Below, piece by piece: positions 60,536 to 64,000 of a DNA stretch of 64,000 bases. How positions within the stretch are numbered: the first letter of the stretch is position 1; each line of letters opens with the position of its first letter. A program made the position numbers and the translations under genes. Location of the stretch: NCBI RefSeq assembly GCF_004337985.1, contig NC_043740.1, positions 5,229,233 to 5,293,232 of the forward strand. The letters are read 5' to 3'. Source of the stretch: Pyricularia pennisetigena (Eukaryota; Ascomycota; Sordariomycetes; Magnaporthales; Pyriculariaceae). The notes under the pieces were generated by a model. That model had not been told where the DNA came from, made no database searches, and saw nothing but the letters and a program-made list of their open reading frames with translations.

Positions 60536-62955
60536 GATGATTTGACTGCCGAGCCTATTGTGCGCAAGTAAGGTGACGGTCGCACTAGCTTTCCATGACC
60601 GTGGAAAAGCTCACTGGTGGGGGGAGGGCGCATGCACGAGTAGGGGCAGTTGTTGCTTTATACTTTATAGAAGGGCATGTTACATGAGACATGGTCACTT
60701 TTGGATGGGGGTGGTGTCATGTTGTTGCAGCAAAGACATCTTGGCATCACATAACCGGAAACGTGAGATTAGCGTTGTCCCGCATTATACAAGTAAACAA
60801 GCGTTGCCACATTCGACAGTTTAAATAGCGCATTTCACCTACCTGAATATACGGGCTTTTCCTAGCAATTATTCAGGCTGCACGTGTATGTTTAGTGTGC
60901 GTCACATGTCACGCAAACCAATCAACTACTCGTGTCTGGATTCTGGAGCTGGCCTTGGTTTGTGTTTCTTACCCCGCAGGTTTGGAACCAAAAAAAAGCA
61001 ATTTAAAATCGCCGAAGCTAGCAGCCCGCTCCCCTTGTTTTGCTTAGCAGCGAACCTAAAACCCAACTTTGTTTTTCTTTGCTGTCTTGCAACCTTTGTT
61101 AATCCTCCCCTCCCCCCCGCATTCGGAGCTCTCCGCATGCCAATGCCGCCTCTCCGCTCTGGACTGGACCTCTGCTGCTACGTAGCATCTGCTCGACGGC
61201 ACCTGCTAACATGATAAAATCGATTCTATTCGGCCGTCGTTCGGGGTGCAGATCATCTTGTGGGTTTTGTCACCTGGTTTGCCACATTCGTGGGTTCCCT
61301 TAGGCAGTCGGGAGGAGCAACACGTGCTGATTTTAGCATTGTGCTGGCTTGCTTCCTTGCTTGCTTGCTTGCTTGCTTGTCTAGTTGTGTGGGTGTATCA
61401 TAAGCATATATATATATGTGTCAGGCTTTCAGCAGGCTTCGCTAACAAGTATTGCACAACAAACATCTGTAGCTGCGGTCTCAAGAAACGTACTTGCAGA
61501 AGATGTGTTTCAGCGGAGGGGTTGGAAAGGACGCGTATTTGCAGTCGCAAACACAGGCCACGTACAAGTCCAGTAGTTGCGGGCTAGTCTTTGGAAACTG
61601 CTGCTAAGCTCCAGCTTGTTGGAGTAGATAGATCTTGGCGTCAGGCGGTCGAGAGCGCTGAGTCGGCGTAGAGAGCACGCTTAATGAATACATGGCTCGC
61701 CTACCAAACAAATCAGACTTCACGTGTACGTTGGTGTGCGTTACCAGCAATACCCTCGAAGGGGGTTTGATGCAGGGATGGCAGCTTACTTGATCTCGAC
61801 TCTGNNACCGCACCGTTTCACTGTTGACTTCCTGATAGAATCCTGAGCCTCTGCATATGTTTTATCCATGAGCTTCTTTAGAGATGCTTCTTCCAGCAAG
61901 GGTGTGTTTCCTGAGGAAATAAACAAAATCCCAATAAAATAGTTCCCAGTTTGTGACTGGTACATTCGACGATATCCATTTGAACGCAACCGCTAATACT
62001 GGTGGATGACATGCTTTTGTTGCCTTCATCCCATCTCGATATTGATTTCGGAGGTTTCCCAACGTTGTCCAAGGCACTCTGTCAAGTGGAATGGGCCGCC
62101 ATGTGCTGTTTTGAGATGATAATGTTTGTGACTGGGATCATTCCTCAAGCAGGGTTCTGTCCGTCCAAGGCAGGTATTGGAATGCCTTTTATGTGTGTTT
62201 TTTTGTCATTCTATCATTGTCATTCCTTGTTGGTTGTACATGCCAAGCTGGTCTGCCCGTTCCCCGAGAGGCCTTTTCACTTGGGTCTTTGTTTAGTCTA
62301 GTAAGAAGCCTTCAACCCGGCAGTTTCAGTAGCCATCTGCATTGCTACCTGATTCTTTGATGACCCAAGACGGCGATCAGTCTCAGGTTCATTAAGAATC
62401 TCATCTTTGCGCTGCTGACATGTATGGCTACTTGACCGAACATCTGTCTCACCATGCCAGGAGCCCTGAGGCAAATTCAGTCATGTAGCTCTAATCAGAC
62501 ACACCTGTTCTGAGCTGTATTCACAATTCTGGTTTGGTAGCAAGGTATCTGATGACAATTGACTTCATACCGATATCACAACTCAACTGAAAACAAAATG
62601 TAAACCAGCCTCTGGTATGCTAGCAAGCTGGTGCAGAGGCTGTGTGTTTGAAATGTCCAGTGTCTCGGCTGCGACAAAGCATACCGTTTTGGCTGAAGCA
62701 GCACAACCTTGATCGAATACTGGGGCTCTTTCTGTCCACATCATTGCCTCTCAGATTTTGATCAAAATATCAACCGCTTGCTCTTCAGTCCTACAAATCT
62801 TATAAGACTCAGTCAGGAACTCTGGTCTTTTCCCAAAGTCTTCATCCCTCGAACTCACAACCAGCTCATCTGAACCACTATTCTGTTCATATTCAACCAA
62901 GCTTGTCGACTATCGCCCACTAAATCAGACACTAAAACAACAAGAAGCAACGAAG
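60536..62955. other. 2.4-kb intergenic region without a credible gene
   Basis: Contains the transporter promoter, a (TTGC)n microsatellite at about 61348-61379, a 2-N gap at 61805-61806, and a sequence at 61619-61800 that begins TGTTGGAGTAG and could be a very old LTR, though no end or partner is seen. The last 190 bases (C/A-rich, ending CAACAAGAAGCAACGAAG before ATG) look like the 5-prime UTR of the next gene. Open frames here are short and lack coding character. Confidence 0.45.
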
Positions 62956-63177
62956 ATGAAGTCTTTCATGACTGCAATCATTTTCGGCCTCGTCGTCATG
63001 TCGGCCGCTTCCATCGTTCCCAACGGCGATGGAACCGCGCACCTCCAAGCGGTCGAGGCCATCCCTGAGGCTGCGCTCTCCCTCGACTCTGGCCCGGACG
63101 TTGACGAGACCGACGCCTCACTCCCAAATCCCAGAACACGGCGCTCCCGGGCAAACCCAAGCTCCCACTGCTGCTGA
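62956..63177 (+). CDS. Small secreted peptide (73 aa)
   Basis: Single exon. Residues 1-18 (MKSFMTAIIFGLVVMSAA) form a signal peptide. The rest is short and acidic (DSGPDVDETDAS) and ends with a basic tract RTRRSR followed by ANPSSHCC and the stop. The good start context and a long pyrimidine/A-rich leader support expression. No family is recognised. The basic site could be a processing site releasing a short C-terminal peptide, but that is conjecture. A candidate secreted effector or signalling peptide. Confidence 0.6.
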   Translation: MKSFMTAIIFGLVVMSAASIVPNGDGTAHLQAVEAIPEAALSLDSGPDVDETDASLPNPRTRRSRANPSSHCC

Positions 63178-63987
63178 GCAAATCAAGCAGACTTTTTGCA
63201 CAATGTCGTGCTTGCTGAGGTTTCGGGAGAAAAAGAAAGCCGGCTTCTGTCGATAGAGCCTGGAAAGGATCTGAATGAAACTGTCTCTGCCGGGGTTTGT
63301 TTTGTTTTACCAGCAGTTGCAAAAAAAGGGAAAAAAAGAAAACGGCACAGGGCGCAAATTCTTTCGGCCAATCAGGGCTCTAGAGATGGCGCTAAAAGGT
63401 TGTTGCGCATAGTCCCTGCTCGCATAAGGTGTATAAATAGAAGTTTATTCAAAGCCAATGGCACGTGGCGGACTTGGCCAGACCAGGGATCCCATACGTC
63501 TGTGATTTTCAAATGAGATAAACTAGCGTCGTCCCGATTCCAATGGACCCAGGACCCCCTTTTGGATATTACTGTCCTATTCCTTTAATCCCTTTTAACC
63601 TTTTTTTTTCAACAGCGGCGACGCCGATGATTGTACAAACGGCTAAAGGGTTTGGTGGTTCCAGGCAGCACTTGAGGTTCATAATCCATGAAAAAAACAT
63701 AAAAAAAAGATCGAAATCTATATTATCCTAGCATCTTATCAAGTCGACGAAATTAGCTTATGCACCCCCACGAATGACCTTTCTTAGGATGAGCGGCACG
63801 GCCGAAGGCTCCGTCACTCATTGGAGCCAATGTATATAACAATTGATCGACTTTCGACCTTGTGCAACTTTTTTTTTTTTTTNNNNNNNNNNNNNNNNNN
63901 NNNNNNNNNNNNNNNNNNNNNNNNNNNNNNNNNNNNNNNNNNNNNNNNACCCATCAAATCTTGTTTCACTACCCAAAACAATCCACA
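63178..63987. other. Intergenic region with assembly gap, promoter of next gene
   Basis: A 66-N gap at 63883-63948 again abuts a poly-T run. TGTATATAAC at about 63831 may be a TATA element for the gene starting at 63988. No gene is seen. Confidence 0.45.
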
Positions 63988-64000
63988 ATGCAGCTCGGAA
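63988..64000 (+). CDS. Start of a gene cut by the window edge
   Basis: CCACAATG CAGCTCGGA gives MQLG in a good fungal start context, after a typical C/A-rich leader. Only four codons are visible, so no function can be assigned. Confidence 0.4.

Noticed and set aside
61619..61800. Possible solo LTR beginning TGTTGGAGTAG
   Set aside because: No CA end, duplication or second copy could be found in the window; kept only as a remark.
62300..62760. Possible Copia C-terminus on the minus strand (reading TEEQAVDILIKI)
   Set aside because: The resemblance to a Copia ending is limited to a few residues, neighbouring RNase H motifs are absent, and the region overlaps the leader of the small secreted gene.

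Overview
This is nuclear DNA of a filamentous ascomycete (Pezizomycotina, probably a Sordariomycete; the species is not determinable by eye). The evidence is short GT-AG introns of 67-120 nt, a PTH11-type receptor gene, an Atg22-like transporter gene, fungal chromodomain Gypsy elements, and massive C-to-T/G-to-A decay of repeats typical of repeat-induced point mutation (RIP). The window has two compartments. Positions 1 to about 48.6 kb form an AT-rich, RIP-degraded, deeply nested transposon block with one intact-looking host gene. Positions 48.6-64 kb are a normal-GC, gene-dense segment.

Transposon block. (1) A non-autonomous family of about 1.4-1.9 kb with ends TAGTCTCAG...CTGAGACTA and 9-bp target duplications has copies at 8-1872, 2677-4056, 4115-13719, 16473-18529 and 41796-47988; the last contains a tandem dimer at 44338-47886. 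(2) A Gypsy element on the minus strand (4358-12243, 438/439-bp LTRs, duplication AACTG) sits inside the third copy. (3) A second Gypsy family with 188/189-bp LTRs is stacked three deep: element 2 (25547-33987) lies in element 1 (22806-40021), which lies in the inverted element 3 (22454-22805 plus 40022-41795). (4) Four copies of a roughly 650-660 bp unit with TG...CA ends, 5-bp duplications and perfect Pol III A and B boxes (10382, 29466, 36349, 37682) are inserted in the Gypsy elements and look far less mutated than their hosts. (5) Smaller items are a 450-bp TRIM with 100-bp LTRs (14196-14645), a 559/555-bp LTR pair only 43 bp apart (21297-22453) with a solo copy at 43081, a Copia relic (18530-21296), and a 785-bp TA-flanked MITE with roughly 290-bp inverted repeats (16683-17467).

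The one host gene in the block (15035-16228, four exons) encodes a secreted M35/aspzincin zinc metalloprotease with a repeat tail. An isolated secreted protease in a RIP island is a classic setting for an effector candidate.

Gene-rich segment, left to right: a small secreted protein with uncertain splicing (minus); a PTH11-like 7-TM receptor with a GC-AG intron (minus); an alpha/beta hydrolase (plus); a 573-aa low-complexity repeat protein (minus); a D-2-hydroxyacid dehydrogenase (minus, three exons); an Atg22-like transporter (minus, four exons); a 73-aa secreted peptide (plus); and the first codons of another gene at the right edge. These are unrelated housekeeping or accessory genes, not an obvious biosynthetic cluster. 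Three N-gaps are present, two of them beside poly-T runs.

All splice models, repeat boundaries and target duplications were read by eye. Element boundaries supported by matched duplications are firm; internal domain positions in decayed elements are approximate.
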